Translations under genes and position numbers: made by a program
Notes under the pieces: generated by a model
What the model was told of the DNA's origin: nothing
Seen by the model: only the letters and a program-made list of their open reading frames with translations
The model's database searches: none
Shown here: piece after piece, positions 16,031 through 24,772 of the stretch
How positions within the stretch are numbered: the first letter of the stretch is position 1
Layout: every line of letters begins with the position of its first letter
Origin: Chthoniobacterales bacterium
GTDB taxonomy: Bacteria > Verrucomicrobiota > Verrucomicrobiia > Chthoniobacterales > UBA10450
DNA: 26,154 bases
Direction: 5' to 3'
Assembly: GCA_013694945.1 (NCBI GenBank)
Contig: JACDBM010000054.1
Span: forward strand, 1 to 26,154

Positions 16031-16729
16031 TCACTTTTCCGCGACGAAGCAAAAGTGTCCCGAAAAAGTTAACTTACGATGCAGGATTTTGCGCCCGCTT
16101 ACATTATTTTTGCGCCCCTCCCTCTCAATCCTGCGATGGAGGAGTCCTTCTTCCTGAAAGAAACGGCGATATTTTTTGTCCCGGTTCCGGAAAGAGCGAG
16201 CAATCAGGGAATAAGCATCAATCCCAGGGCGAAACTCAATGACTTTCAAGCCCGCTGATTCTACGAGAGTGTTGAAGCCGTAGATGGTGAAATTCCACAG
16301 GCTCAGCGAATGATACGGCTCAAGCTGCGAGACCGATCCGAGAAATTTTCCGCCTCGACGCAAAACACGTCCGACATCACACATCAATCGTTCAGGATAT
16401 CGAACGTGTTCGAAGACTTGGTTGCTGAAAACGATGTCGAAGCGTTCCGCGCCGTAAGGGATATCGACACCATCATAGTGTTTGAAAACGGCGTCGGATC
16501 TGACCCTCGCATTGGACTCGGGAGAGACTTCGATGTCGAGCCCATGATACTCGACGTTTGCCGACATTGCGCGAACGGTATCGACGAAGTTTCCGGTACC
16601 GCACCCGAGATCCAGAAACGCAGCAGGCCTGGACGTATCGAGGTGCTTTCTCAAAATCATTTCGGCCGTGAACTGCCGGGTATCGTCATCTGGTAATGTG
16701 TGTTTAATACTTTCCCAGTAAGAGTCCAT
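16031..16729 (-). CDS. class I SAM-dependent methyltransferase
   Basis: The 232-residue protein belongs to the Methyltransf_11 type. AFLDLGCGTGNFVDTVR (37-53) is the SAM loop and HGLDIEVSPE the acidic second strand. FDIVFSNQVFEHVRYPERLMCDVGRVLRRGGKFLG, given here as pieces of one motif region, is the usual strand 4-5 area. The C-terminal ~60 residues are basic (RRIEREGRKNNVSGRK). Position in a glycan cluster suggests sugar or lipid-carrier methylation; the target is unknown. It is the last of three minus-strand methyltransferase genes, with 125 bases before it, so it may belong to one transcript starting near 18370. Confidence 0.85.
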   Translation of the reverse strand: MDSYWESIKHTLPDDDTRQFTAEMILRKHLDTSRPAAFLDLGCGTGNFVDTVRAMSANVEYHGLDIEVSPESNARVRSDAVFKHYDGVDIPYGAERFDIVFSNQVFEHVRYPERLMCDVGRVLRRGGKFLGSVSQLEPYHSLSLWNFTIYGFNTLVESAGLKVIEFRPGIDAYSLIARSFRNRDKKYRRFFQEEGLLHRRIEREGRKNNVSGRKILHRKLTFSGHFCFVAEK

Positions 16730-16854
16730 AATTTAAGCCGTGTTGCGTTTTCTTGCTCGGAGACCCGGTGGCCGAGGCACCCAGTTCATATCTTTCTGCC
16801 ACAGTGGCAAGTGAATCCTGACACTCCAAGCCCGCCCGGTCGCGTCGGTGAGCG

Positions 16855-17454
16855 TTATCTAGGCCGCTTATAAATAAAGAACTCTGCCGGACTCGTATTG
16901 TGTCGATCCATGACGTCCCAAGGATATCGACTCGGGATGTGCTGGATCAGATCCCAATCCGGTTGCTGCACTTCGACCCACGTTGTGAATTGCCGGTCGC
17001 GCACGTGCTCGGCCAAGACTGCGTTTCTGTTGGTCGAATAGACAATCACGTACCGGTGGGATGCTCGGAAGAGGCCCGCCATGTAATGAGTGAACACATC
17101 ATCTTCAACCAAGTGAAAAATCACATCGAGTGACAGCGCCAACTCGAAGCCGCGCGGTGCAGGAAGCTCAGCGGGCAGGTAGAAGCGCTTGCTGGTGTCG
17201 TGCTGAAATCGCGCCCGGCATTTGTCGACCGCCGTCGCCGAGACGTCGATCCCGACGTAGTGGGGATACTTCGCAAGCGAGAGCTGGGCCCCATCTCCAC
17301 AACCGAAATCGATAACGTCCCGAATGCCATGTTCCAGCACGAAGCGATTGAGGACCTCGGCTTTGAATTCAGCCAGCCTGCCATACGATCCGGCGCCTGA
17401 ATGGCTGCCGCAACCGTAGCGTCGTTCCCAGTATTCTGCCGAACTGAAAGTCAT
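16855..17454 (-). CDS. class I SAM-dependent methyltransferase (small, YWERRY type)
   Basis: From ATG 17454 the protein has 199 residues. It opens with SSAEYWERRYGCGSHSGAGSYGRLAEFKA in pieces typical of a small methyltransferase family found in polysaccharide clusters. DFGCGDGAQL (49-58) is the SAM loop and YVGIDVSATAVDKC the second strand; LSLDVIFHLVEDDVF follows. A GTG at 17472 would add six residues. AAGGAG lies only one base before ATG 17454, too close to serve it, so the start remains open. The target of methylation is unknown. It is the middle of three minus-strand methyltransferases. Confidence 0.85.
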   Translation of the reverse strand: MTFSSAEYWERRYGCGSHSGAGSYGRLAEFKAEVLNRFVLEHGIRDVIDFGCGDGAQLSLAKYPHYVGIDVSATAVDKCRARFQHDTSKRFYLPAELPAPRGFELALSLDVIFHLVEDDVFTHYMAGLFRASHRYVIVYSTNRNAVLAEHVRDRQFTTWVEVQQPDWDLIQHIPSRYPWDVMDRHNTSPAEFFIYKRPR

Positions 17455-17534
17455 GCTCCTTAGTGCAGCCACAATGTTGCAGTAACAGGAAACAGGCAGT
17501 CAACGGGTCGGGACCGGTTACGAATATTTATGTA

Positions 17535-17554
17535 GACGTTTTCTGCGAAACGTC
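17535..17554. repeat. Hairpin between two methyltransferase genes
   Basis: GACGTTT and AAACGTC form a perfect 7-bp stem with a six-base loop in the 169-base gap downstream of the zinc-knuckle methyltransferase. There is no T-run after it, so termination is doubtful. It could partly separate expression of the two genes. Confidence 0.35.
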
Positions 17555-17623
17555 CGAGGGAGTTCCATCACCTCAACGACCCAGTAAGCGCGCCGGGTCA
17601 CCGCATGTGGACCTGCTTCACGT

Positions 17624-18364
17624 TCAGGAAGCCGTTGGTGCTGCGGCCGTTCGTTTTCTGAACAGGAAAGCCGAGTGCGAGGTGAGCTTTCTAACCGCCT
17701 GCAGGGGAACGGCTGCCTGGGAGAGGTCGTCGGCGGAGACGGGGATGTCCGCCCGCTCAAAATCCTTAAATAGAGAAAGCACCCGGTGTTCGAAATCCTC
17801 CGTGCCGAAGGAGCGAACGTGATCGAATTGACCGTACATTTCTTCGCGAACCTGTAGCGGCAGTTCGTTCAAATCTTCCCGATAAAACCGGGTAAAGAAT
17901 GGGACGCAGAACAGATGAAAGCCGCCTGGCTGGATAGCGGCATTCATGCACTGAATTACGCGGGTGAGGTCGGCGGGGACGTGTTCGAGAACATGGGAGT
18001 GCACAAGTCCCTGCACGCTTTCGGGTTCCAGGTAAGCATGGGGATCACTCAGGTCGATCTTACGAACTGAGAGCCAAGCATAAGATTCCGGCGTGAAATC
18101 CGCCGCCTGATAGGCAAGCCCATATCTTGCCTGCAAGAGATTGGTGATCGCCTGCTCCGGCGCGAAGTGAATCACTGGAGCGCCTGTCGGCTCCGGGAGC
18201 GCGCGTTTGATCACAAGGCCGAGGAGCCGAGCCCGTTCATGGGCGCCGCATCCGGCGCAACGGCCCGCGGGGCGGCCTCGATAAGGCGCAAAAGTATCCG
18301 ATCCGCACAGCGGACAGAGATGCTCGATCACGGACTCTTGCGACATCGGCCCGTTCAAAACCAT
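17624..18364 (-). CDS. SAM-dependent methyltransferase with N-terminal zinc knuckle
   Basis: The 246-residue protein begins with a four-cysteine zinc-binding head, CPLCG (Cys17, Cys20) and CAGCGAHERAR (Cys36, Cys39). The methyltransferase part follows, with VIHFAPEQ where a GxGxG loop would normally sit, then QAADFTPESY, a short IDLSD strand, and LVHSHVLEHVPADL, the common loop after strand 4. QPGGFHLFCVPF is strand 5. This head-plus-HFAPE design is known in unnamed methyltransferases of polysaccharide loci; the acceptor is unknown. A second ATG at 18346 is possible. The gene is divergent from the 1680-residue protein gene and is probably the first of three methyltransferases on the minus strand. 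Confidence 0.82.
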   Translation of the reverse strand: MVLNGPMSQESVIEHLCPLCGSDTFAPYRGRPAGRCAGCGAHERARLLGLVIKRALPEPTGAPVIHFAPEQAITNLLQARYGLAYQAADFTPESYAWLSVRKIDLSDPHAYLEPESVQGLVHSHVLEHVPADLTRVIQCMNAAIQPGGFHLFCVPFFTRFYREDLNELPLQVREEMYGQFDHVRSFGTEDFEHRVLSLFKDFERADIPVSADDLSQAAVPLQAVRKLTSHSAFLFRKRTAAAPTAS

Positions 18365-18373
18365 GAGCGCAGC

Positions 18374-18400
18374 CTAGACGAGCACCGCCTCACCGTCTAG
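18374..18400. repeat. Inverted repeat just upstream of the zinc-knuckle methyltransferase
   Basis: CTAGACG and CGTCTAG are perfect 7-bp arms around 13 bases, ending nine bases before the ATG at 18364. It could be an operator or an RNA stem in the 5' leader of the methyltransferase message. Confidence 0.35.
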
Positions 18401-18516
18401 CTGTGGGGTTCGAGACAAGGTTTCACCGTTCCCCATTCGAGTGCGACCTCGCCATCCCGAGCGGCCTTTCCCTGGCCGAAAGCTGGCAACAAACTCCCGT
18501 GGACTTCAGATTCTTC

Positions 18517-18537
18517 CTGACAACACGTTCTTGTCAG
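18517..18537. promoter_or_regulatory. Inverted repeat abutting the promoter of the 1680-residue protein gene
   Basis: CTGACAA and TTGTCAG are perfect 7-bp arms separated by CACGTTC. The right arm directly touches the TTGACT box at 18538. The position fits an activator or repressor site; a hairpin in RNA read in either direction is the alternative. Confidence 0.4.
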
Positions 18538-18566
18538 TTGACTTACGGAGGGGCACACGCTGAGAT
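18538..18566 (+). promoter_or_regulatory. Candidate promoter of the 1680-residue protein gene
   Basis: TTGACT, 17 bases, TGAGAT. The -35 is strong and the -10 weak (three of six consensus bases), as expected of a regulated promoter. It would leave a leader of about 70 bases before ATG 18641. The rest of the 276-base divergent region holds no gene. Confidence 0.35.
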
Positions 18567-18640
18567 CGAATGAAGTCCTTAAAACTGATGCACATGCTTG
18601 GGGGTTTCCCCGCGGTTCGCGGACCGGGTTATCAATCCTG

Positions 18641-21600
18641 ATGAATAAGAGCGCCCGCATGATCGGAGAGCGAAGCGATCTCTCGGGTCCAAAGGCTAAA
18701 ACCGGTCCTGTCTACAACGGTCACCTTGACTGCATCAGAGGGAATTCGCTGAAAGGTTGGATTTGGCGCGTCGGCGACTTATCCCCTGTGACCGTGGACG
18801 TCCTTGTGGACGGAGTGATCGCCGGCCGGATTGTCGCGTCGGAGTACCGCGGCGATCTTCGTCGCGCTGGCATCGGAGGAGGGGCGCACGCTTTCCGGTG
18901 GCAGGTACCAGAACGTTATCACGATAACCTCACCCACACGTTCGAGTTGGAAACCGCGGAGGACCATTGGCGGCTTCCGCAAGTGCTTAGCGAACGCCTC
19001 GTCTTCGGCGAACTGAGCTTACAAGGCTCGCACGGGGTCACAGGCTGGTTTAGAGAGAGCGAGGAGATTGCCATTGAGGTTCGACTCTTTATCGACGGGG
19101 TCCTCTCCGGGAAATCTTCGCTGACGGATAGGGGCGCGCTCGGCTCCGGCATGAATGGGAACACTTTTGAATTTCCTTTCTCACACCGCTGGCGCGACAA
19201 CAAGGAGCACGAGATTTGGGCAAACGTAGTGACTAGTTTGCAGTCCCGCACCTTAGGACCGATCCGAGCCAAGCTCCACCGCGACGACGACTTCGCGATG
19301 AGCGGTCAGGTGAGTGGCCTGAAGCGCAATGTCATCGAAGGGCAAGTGTTTGGAACCGGTCCGCCCGATGGCGTGCGAGAAATTGTACTACTGGTCGACG
19401 GCGTAGAGGAGGCGCGAACAAGGACGGACGTAGACGGCAGATTTTTCCTCCCTGTGGTTACTCTTTCGGTGCTGGAGTGGATCCATTCGAGAGTGGAAGT
19501 GGTCTGTTTGCCCGAGCACGCGCCGTTGCGGTTCGACGGGCGGCACATCGTTGCCGACACCATCGGAATTGAGATCAGAAAACTGGCCGACGACGAGTAC
19601 GTCGAGGGAACGCTGCACTCGGAGTTCACGCTTGCAGATGATATCGAGATCGCAGCGTACGCGGGAGCGGAACAGATCGGTGCACTTCGACTGTCGGAGC
19701 CCGCCGCCGCCGTTAGTGCGGAATTTCGGTTGCCTCTGACCGGCGCGCATGGCAACACCAGTGATCTCTCTTTCGCCGTCAATGGCGTTCCTGTAAAAAA
19801 GCTGGCGTCGGCGCCTGCTGAGGTGGAACCCACGGCGGAGCCGTCCTGGCGTCCTCGCACGCCTTCATCGTTCGTGCCAATCGATGATCCTGCCGTCCAG
19901 CTCCGGCTGCAGGAGCTGGCGCTTGGGAATCCGGAAAAGCGAGGCGATTTGAGCGCGCCTCCCATATCAGGGGCTTGGCGTTTTGTGCCCCCAGACCGGG
20001 TCGAGGGCTGGGCGATGGATATGGCTTCGCCAAATGAGCCGCTGTCCGTCACACTTTACGTGGACGGTCTGGCAGTCGAAAGCCGCGCTGCGCGAGAGTC
20101 GACCCAACCCGCAGAGAGCCAAATCTCGTTCGAGGTTCCCGTCGGATTCACGTTTATTCTTCCGCTCCTCCCGCACTCCCGTTGCGAACTGGAGGTTCGG
20201 CCATGCGGCGGCGGCTCGCTGGCTCCGCACAAACCGCGGGTGATCCGATTTGACGCGCGCGAAAGTGCGAGTGCTCTATCGGCCGAAGTTCTTAATCAGA
20301 CGAGGGAGGCGATAGACCGCTATGTCGAGGCAGGCCGGCTGGTTGAGGGCTATCTCCTAGCGCGCCGGCACGCGCGGGCGGCGTCCATCGATGCTCGGCA
20401 CCTCGTGTTGGATTTTGCGTTGCGGACCGAGTGGCATACTTACAGCGATGTGCTCGCTCTTTGGAATGCGCAGCGGCGCGCCGGCCCGGTTCTCGAGTAC
20501 TTGAGGTCGGAATTCCTTACGCGGAAAGGGTCAGTTCCAAAGCGGGAATGTCAGGCGTTTCCCTTCCGGCGTTTTGGTCTTCCGCCGAGCTATGCGCCAC
20601 TCCTCAAAGGCGAGGAAACAGAGGGCGCAGCCGATGACCTACTCAAAAGCATCGAAAAGAGTCTCGCCTGGCGTGCATTGGCGGCGGTCCTCGATGACAA
20701 ACGGGTCTGGCCGGAGCCGGAACGCGTCGCGATCCTTTACGTCCTCACGGGTGCTGATCCCGGGGCAATGTTTTTTCGTCACCTGATTGAAGCAGCGGCG
20801 CAAGGCATCGCTCTCGCGCTCGTTATCGATAGTGAAGACGGACATGAAAAATCCCTTTCCAGACTGCTCGCTGCCGGCGTGAACGTCAGCGTTCTCGGGA
20901 GTAGAGACATAAAGGCTGCGGTTAGCGATGCTCTCGCCGCACTCGTTGAACGTAAGTTTCTTATCGTTTCGCGCCGGCCGGGAATCTACGGCGCGGGAGC
21001 GCTGCGCCTCTGGCCCAGCGTCCTGGCCCAGCGCCGAGCGTCGCTAACGTTCGCTGAAGTTTCCCATCCGCTGGATCTCGCGCTCGCCGGACGCGCACAC
21101 GATTTCGACAGCACAGTTCTTCGAGAGCCGACGCGGGAGTCTCTTCTGTGTTTCCTCGAAGAGGGCGCGCAGGACTTCGGAGGAGCTCACGATTCTGCCA
21201 GGGTGGAGATAACCGCTTATGTCCCAAAGTCGCGAGTCGCCACAAAAGCGTCGCTGATCGTGCTGCACGATTTCGAGTCGACGCCGCAGCTTCCGGTTCT
21301 GCCCGTCGGAACAATGGCTTTTCGCATCCGTGGGCGGAAGGTGATGATGAGCGAGAGCGAGCTTTCGCTGGCCGATTTTAGAGAAGCTCTAAAGGAGCGG
21401 CACGGTGCAATCGATCAAACACCGGTCGTATTTCTCTCAAGGCACCTTCTCTATCCTCGGGATTACCTCTCGGAATGCCTGCGACTGTCGCGAGTGCATC
21501 GAGGCGAGGTTCGCATTTCGCTTCTTCCGCTCGCTTACGAAGATAGATCACAGGCCTTTTCCGTTGCCAAGAGCCGCACGCCATCCCTTAGCTTTTTCGC

Positions 21601-23683
21601 GTTGCTTCCGGCGTGCTGTCTGTTTTTGCGGGATATACCATCGCTTACGGAGGAACTCGCGGGCACCGACCGTCTGATCCTGAGAAGCGACCAGCCTCTC
21701 CTGAATCTTCCGTTCCTCAGCCGAAATGAAGCGACTCGCCACTCGCTCCAGAGAGTTTTCAATAAATTCGACTTGTCGCCTGCCGCGAGGCAGAAGGGTT
21801 TTGTCGGTGCCGCTCTAGCCGGGCGCGCGAATACAATCTTAACGCTGCCGAACTCGGCGGTGCGTCTCGTGGCGGCGGAGGCCCAAGAGAAGATGGCGAC
21901 GGTGACGAGAGCGATGGCCGCGCTTTCCAATCCAGACGCGAACGAGCTGAGGGTCAAGGAGTTGAAGCGGTTGCTGTCTCTTGGCCAGCGTGATCTGGCG
22001 GAACGGGTGCTCCTCAAGAGCATCGGCACCGCCGAGGCGATCGGTGAGGCAACGCGCGAAAAGATAGAAACTGTCCTGAACGGGGCGAAGCTTTTGGGTC
22101 TCGAAGAGTCTGTCAACGCGCGGCTGCGTCCTTACGCCGAAGCACTCGTAAACCGCCTCCCAGCCTTGGTTACGCCACTGTTCGAATGTCTCGCGGTCAC
22201 ACTCTCGGAGGGCGACTTCACGGCTGCACTATTCTCGTGCGTTCCCGCCTTGGTCACGGGACAGGAGGGAAAGGGGGCCTACCAGTTGGCCGAGCTGTGT
22301 CGAAAGTACTGTTCACCAGGTGCCTTTTTGACATTGCTCTTTTCGATTGACTCCTCGGCCAACAACCGAATTTTGTCGGAGAAACAATTCGCCTCGCTCG
22401 TGGGCGACGCGTTGTCCGCTGGCGAGTGCGTGCCTTTCACCCTGCCGAGTAGCCGATTAGATCAGGAGTTCTTCCTTCAAGCGGCCCCGCTGGAGCGACG
22501 TCTGATGCAGGCAGTGCTCGGAGGCGACCGCGAGAGCTTCACGAAGCTCGCCGATCGCCTGCTATCGCGCGGCTGCGACGGCTTCAACGCGCTGTTACGG
22601 ATCCTGCGTGTGTACAGCTCCGAGCTGTCAGAGTTGGATGTCGCGTTAGCGGAAATTGGACATTCTGTCCTTTTGAGTGCGCGCGAGCAATTGATGCTCG
22701 CGGCGATGTTGGATGACAAGCAACATATCGCCCAGCGGCTCTCGAGGATCCAAGTAAGGGCTGATGATGCCCTGATTGTCGCCGCCACGTGTGTTGATAA
22801 CTACGCTCTTTTGGAGCGAGCCTATGAACGCTGGGGGGATGAGGCGGGTGTGATGCCGATAAGATTCCGCGGGAACTCAATCTCGAGCATGTTCGAAAAC
22901 TTCGCAGCAATGGACAGACCGGACCCTGTCAATCGGCCAACCGATAAGGTGTCGGTCATTATGAGCGTCTGCAATCCTGACTTCGATTTACTCAAGTTGG
23001 CGATAATTTCCGTGCTTCGGCAGACACATTCCAATTTCGAATTGCTGCTGATGGATGATGCTTCGGACCGCGTGGATGTCGGCAGGATCGAGCAGCTCGC
23101 GGCCATGGATGAGCGGATTTCGTTCTTTCGCATGCCCCGAAACCAGGGGCCGTATATGTGCCGCAACCGAGCGCTCGAACTCTGCGCGGGAGCCTACATT
23201 ACCATCCAGGATGGCGACGATTACTCCCACCCCGAGCGTTTGGAGCGGCAGGTCGCCGCTTTAAAAGTCAGCCCAATTCTCCAGTATTGCACGGCCGCGC
23301 ACCTCCGCATAGATAAGAACGCTCATCTGCAATTTGAGCACACGCTTAAGGTTCGAGGTGACGGTGTCATGAGTTCAATGTTCCGCCGCTCTCTCATCGA
23401 TCGCCTCGGCCCCTTCGCGGCCGTGAGATCCCGCGGCGACGTCGAGTTCCGGGAGCGCGTCAGGTCCTCGCATGGGTCTCACGCCATTACCCATATCGAG
23501 TGTCCTCTGATTTTTTGCTACGCGACGCCTCAGAGTCTCTCGAACCAAACGGTGCGGAATTCCATCCACTTCCTGTCGCTCTTCCGGCAGAGCTTCGAGG
23601 TCTTGCGACGTGACAGAGTCGTTCCCTGGGAGGAGCGCGCCCAGCCTCGCTCGGTGGCTGTTCCCTGGCCTCTGCGCCCATAG
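18641..23683 (+). CDS. Giant multidomain protein: beta-sandwich repeats, unknown middle, C-terminal GT2
   Basis: The protein has 1680 residues. Residues ~24-530 hold about five diverged repeats. The clearest is the first: GNSLKGWIW, a VDVLVDG strand, ASEYRGDLRRAGIGGG, HAFRW. GWF with LFIDG, IVLLVDG and GWAMD with LYVDG mark later copies. Such GW...VDG modules occur beside glycosyltransferases and probably bind carbohydrate (inference). From ~548 a helical part is followed by an alpha/beta region (~695-1070) I cannot assign, then helices (~1085-1430). The C-terminal ~1436-1620 is a GT2 domain: VSVIMSVCNPDFDLLKLAI, LLLMDDAS, then IQDGDDYSHPERL with the metal-binding D1524-D1526-D1527. No signal peptide or membrane segment is seen, so it probably acts at the cytoplasmic face of the membrane. 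ATG 18641 has no clear ribosome-binding site. Confidence 0.85.
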   Translation: MNKSARMIGERSDLSGPKAKTGPVYNGHLDCIRGNSLKGWIWRVGDLSPVTVDVLVDGVIAGRIVASEYRGDLRRAGIGGGAHAFRWQVPERYHDNLTHTFELETAEDHWRLPQVLSERLVFGELSLQGSHGVTGWFRESEEIAIEVRLFIDGVLSGKSSLTDRGALGSGMNGNTFEFPFSHRWRDNKEHEIWANVVTSLQSRTLGPIRAKLHRDDDFAMSGQVSGLKRNVIEGQVFGTGPPDGVREIVLLVDGVEEARTRTDVDGRFFLPVVTLSVLEWIHSRVEVVCLPEHAPLRFDGRHIVADTIGIEIRKLADDEYVEGTLHSEFTLADDIEIAAYAGAEQIGALRLSEPAAAVSAEFRLPLTGAHGNTSDLSFAVNGVPVKKLASAPAEVEPTAEPSWRPRTPSSFVPIDDPAVQLRLQELALGNPEKRGDLSAPPISGAWRFVPPDRVEGWAMDMASPNEPLSVTLYVDGLAVESRAARESTQPAESQISFEVPVGFTFILPLLPHSRCELEVRPCGGGSLAPHKPRVIRFDARESASALSAEVLNQTREAIDRYVEAGRLVEGYLLARRHARAASIDARHLVLDFALRTEWHTYSDVLALWNAQRRAGPVLEYLRSEFLTRKGSVPKRECQAFPFRRFGLPPSYAPLLKGEETEGAADDLLKSIEKSLAWRALAAVLDDKRVWPEPERVAILYVLTGADPGAMFFRHLIEAAAQGIALALVIDSEDGHEKSLSRLLAAGVNVSVLGSRDIKAAVSDALAALVERKFLIVSRRPGIYGAGALRLWPSVLAQRRASLTFAEVSHPLDLALAGRAHDFDSTVLREPTRESLLCFLEEGAQDFGGAHDSARVEITAYVPKSRVATKASLIVLHDFESTPQLPVLPVGTMAFRIRGRKVMMSESELSLADFREALKERHGAIDQTPVVFLSRHLLYPRDYLSECLRLSRVHRGEVRISLLPLAYEDRSQAFSVAKSRTPSLSFFALLPACCLFLRDIPSLTEELAGTDRLILRSDQPLLNLPFLSRNEATRHSLQRVFNKFDLSPAARQKGFVGAALAGRANTILTLPNSAVRLVAAEAQEKMATVTRAMAALSNPDANELRVKELKRLLSLGQRDLAERVLLKSIGTAEAIGEATREKIETVLNGAKLLGLEESVNARLRPYAEALVNRLPALVTPLFECLAVTLSEGDFTAALFSCVPALVTGQEGKGAYQLAELCRKYCSPGAFLTLLFSIDSSANNRILSEKQFASLVGDALSAGECVPFTLPSSRLDQEFFLQAAPLERRLMQAVLGGDRESFTKLADRLLSRGCDGFNALLRILRVYSSELSELDVALAEIGHSVLLSAREQLMLAAMLDDKQHIAQRLSRIQVRADDALIVAATCVDNYALLERAYERWGDEAGVMPIRFRGNSISSMFENFAAMDRPDPVNRPTDKVSVIMSVCNPDFDLLKLAIISVLRQTHSNFELLLMDDASDRVDVGRIEQLAAMDERISFFRMPRNQGPYMCRNRALELCAGAYITIQDGDDYSHPERLERQVAALKVSPILQYCTAAHLRIDKNAHLQFEHTLKVRGDGVMSSMFRRSLIDRLGPFAAVRSRGDVEFRERVRSSHGSHAITHIECPLIFCYATPQSLSNQTVRNSIHFLSLFRQSFEVLRRDRVVPWEERAQPRSVAVPWPLRP

Positions 23684-23710
23684 CGATTGGGACCAGTCGA
23701 ATCCCTGCCG

Positions 23711-24772
23711 ATGAATAAAATCCTGATCAGCTTGACCGTAATCCATACCCGGTTGGCAAAACTGCACCTGACGCTCCATTCGTTGCTCCAGCAGGATTAC
23801 AACAACTTCGAGGTTTGCGTGCACGCCTCGAAGGAACCTTTTTTGCTCGACCAAGGTATCAGCGACGTGCCGAGAGAAGTTCAGCGTCTCATTTCGGACG
23901 ATTCCCGATTGAGTTGGCGATGGGTGCCCAATATCGGGCCCTACCGCAAGCTCTTGCCGGTGTTAAACAAAATGATCGACGAGGACCAGCTGATCGTCAC
24001 GGCGGACGACGACACCATCTATCCTCAAGGCTGGTTGTCCACGCTGGTGCAGTATTACTCGCTTTTTAATTGTGTGATCAGTTTCCGAAGCCACTTCATC
24101 GCCATCAGTGATGGGGGCTTTGCCCCGTATCGAAGCTGGATGACGCACGGCATTGTCGAGAATCCATCCGAGCTCGTGCTGCCGACAGGAAAGGATGGCG
24201 TTCTTTATCACTCCTCCCACTTTGATCGGCGAGTGCTGGACTTTGTTCGCGCACTTGATCTCGCTCCGACCGCCGACGACCTCTGGTTTAAGTGGCACAC
24301 CGCAGTTAATAACGTGCCCGTCTATTGCATTGAGCCGGATTACACCAAGAGCAGTCTGGTGGATACCGGCGAAGGCCCATCCTTGTATCTTAAATTCAAC
24401 GACAAGGGCGCGAATGATCGAACCATCGCCCGCCTGCACAGCTATGCTCAAGCTGAGTGGGGATTTGATCTGGCGAAAGTTTTCACCCGTCGCGTAGCCA
24501 CGTTGAACGGTCTCGCCACCACGAACTCGGCCAATAACGCAAAGCAAGTCCAGCAGACTGCGGAGGAAATAAAACGCACGCGCACTAATCAGCAGAAGAC
24601 GACCGCTGATGCCGCCGATCGCGATGCGAGAATCTCCGCACGTCCACGTCGTTCGACGTGGGGGAGGATCATTCGAGAGATTAACAGGTTTTTCCGGCGC
24701 CTGAAACGGACACCACAGAAAGCCGCGCCTCCTGCTCGTGAATCGAAGTTAAACATCCCAAGTACGCGCTAG
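23711..24772 (+). CDS. GT2-like glycosyltransferase with basic C-terminal tail
   Basis: The protein has 353 residues from ATG 23711; a TTG at 23687 is in frame but adds only eight unconserved residues. KILISLTVIHTRLAKLHLTLHSLLQQDY starts like GT-A enzymes of family 2, quoted here as the N-terminal strand and helix. NIGPYRKLLPVL precedes LIVTADDDTIYP, with the metal-binding D99-D101. After ~270 comes a Gln/Lys/Arg-rich coiled stretch and then TWGRIIREINRFFRRLKR, a basic amphipathic helix that could hold the enzyme to the membrane. The gene starts 27 bases after the giant gene, so they are likely cotranscribed. It ends in a CTAG shared with the stop of an opposite open frame. Sugar and acceptor are unknown. 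Confidence 0.83.
   Translation: MNKILISLTVIHTRLAKLHLTLHSLLQQDYNNFEVCVHASKEPFLLDQGISDVPREVQRLISDDSRLSWRWVPNIGPYRKLLPVLNKMIDEDQLIVTADDDTIYPQGWLSTLVQYYSLFNCVISFRSHFIAISDGGFAPYRSWMTHGIVENPSELVLPTGKDGVLYHSSHFDRRVLDFVRALDLAPTADDLWFKWHTAVNNVPVYCIEPDYTKSSLVDTGEGPSLYLKFNDKGANDRTIARLHSYAQAEWGFDLAKVFTRRVATLNGLATTNSANNAKQVQQTAEEIKRTRTNQQKTTADAADRDARISARPRRSTWGRIIREINRFFRRLKRTPQKAAPPARESKLNIPSTR

Noticed and set aside
16797..16809. TGCCAC-A-GTGGCA palindrome between two methyltransferase genes
   Set aside because: It has only 6-bp arms; it is too short to separate from chance and has no promoter around it.
19306..20052. 248-codon minus-strand frame inside the giant gene
   Set aside because: It is Ser- and Pro-rich shadow sequence with no family features, while the plus strand shows clear repeats.
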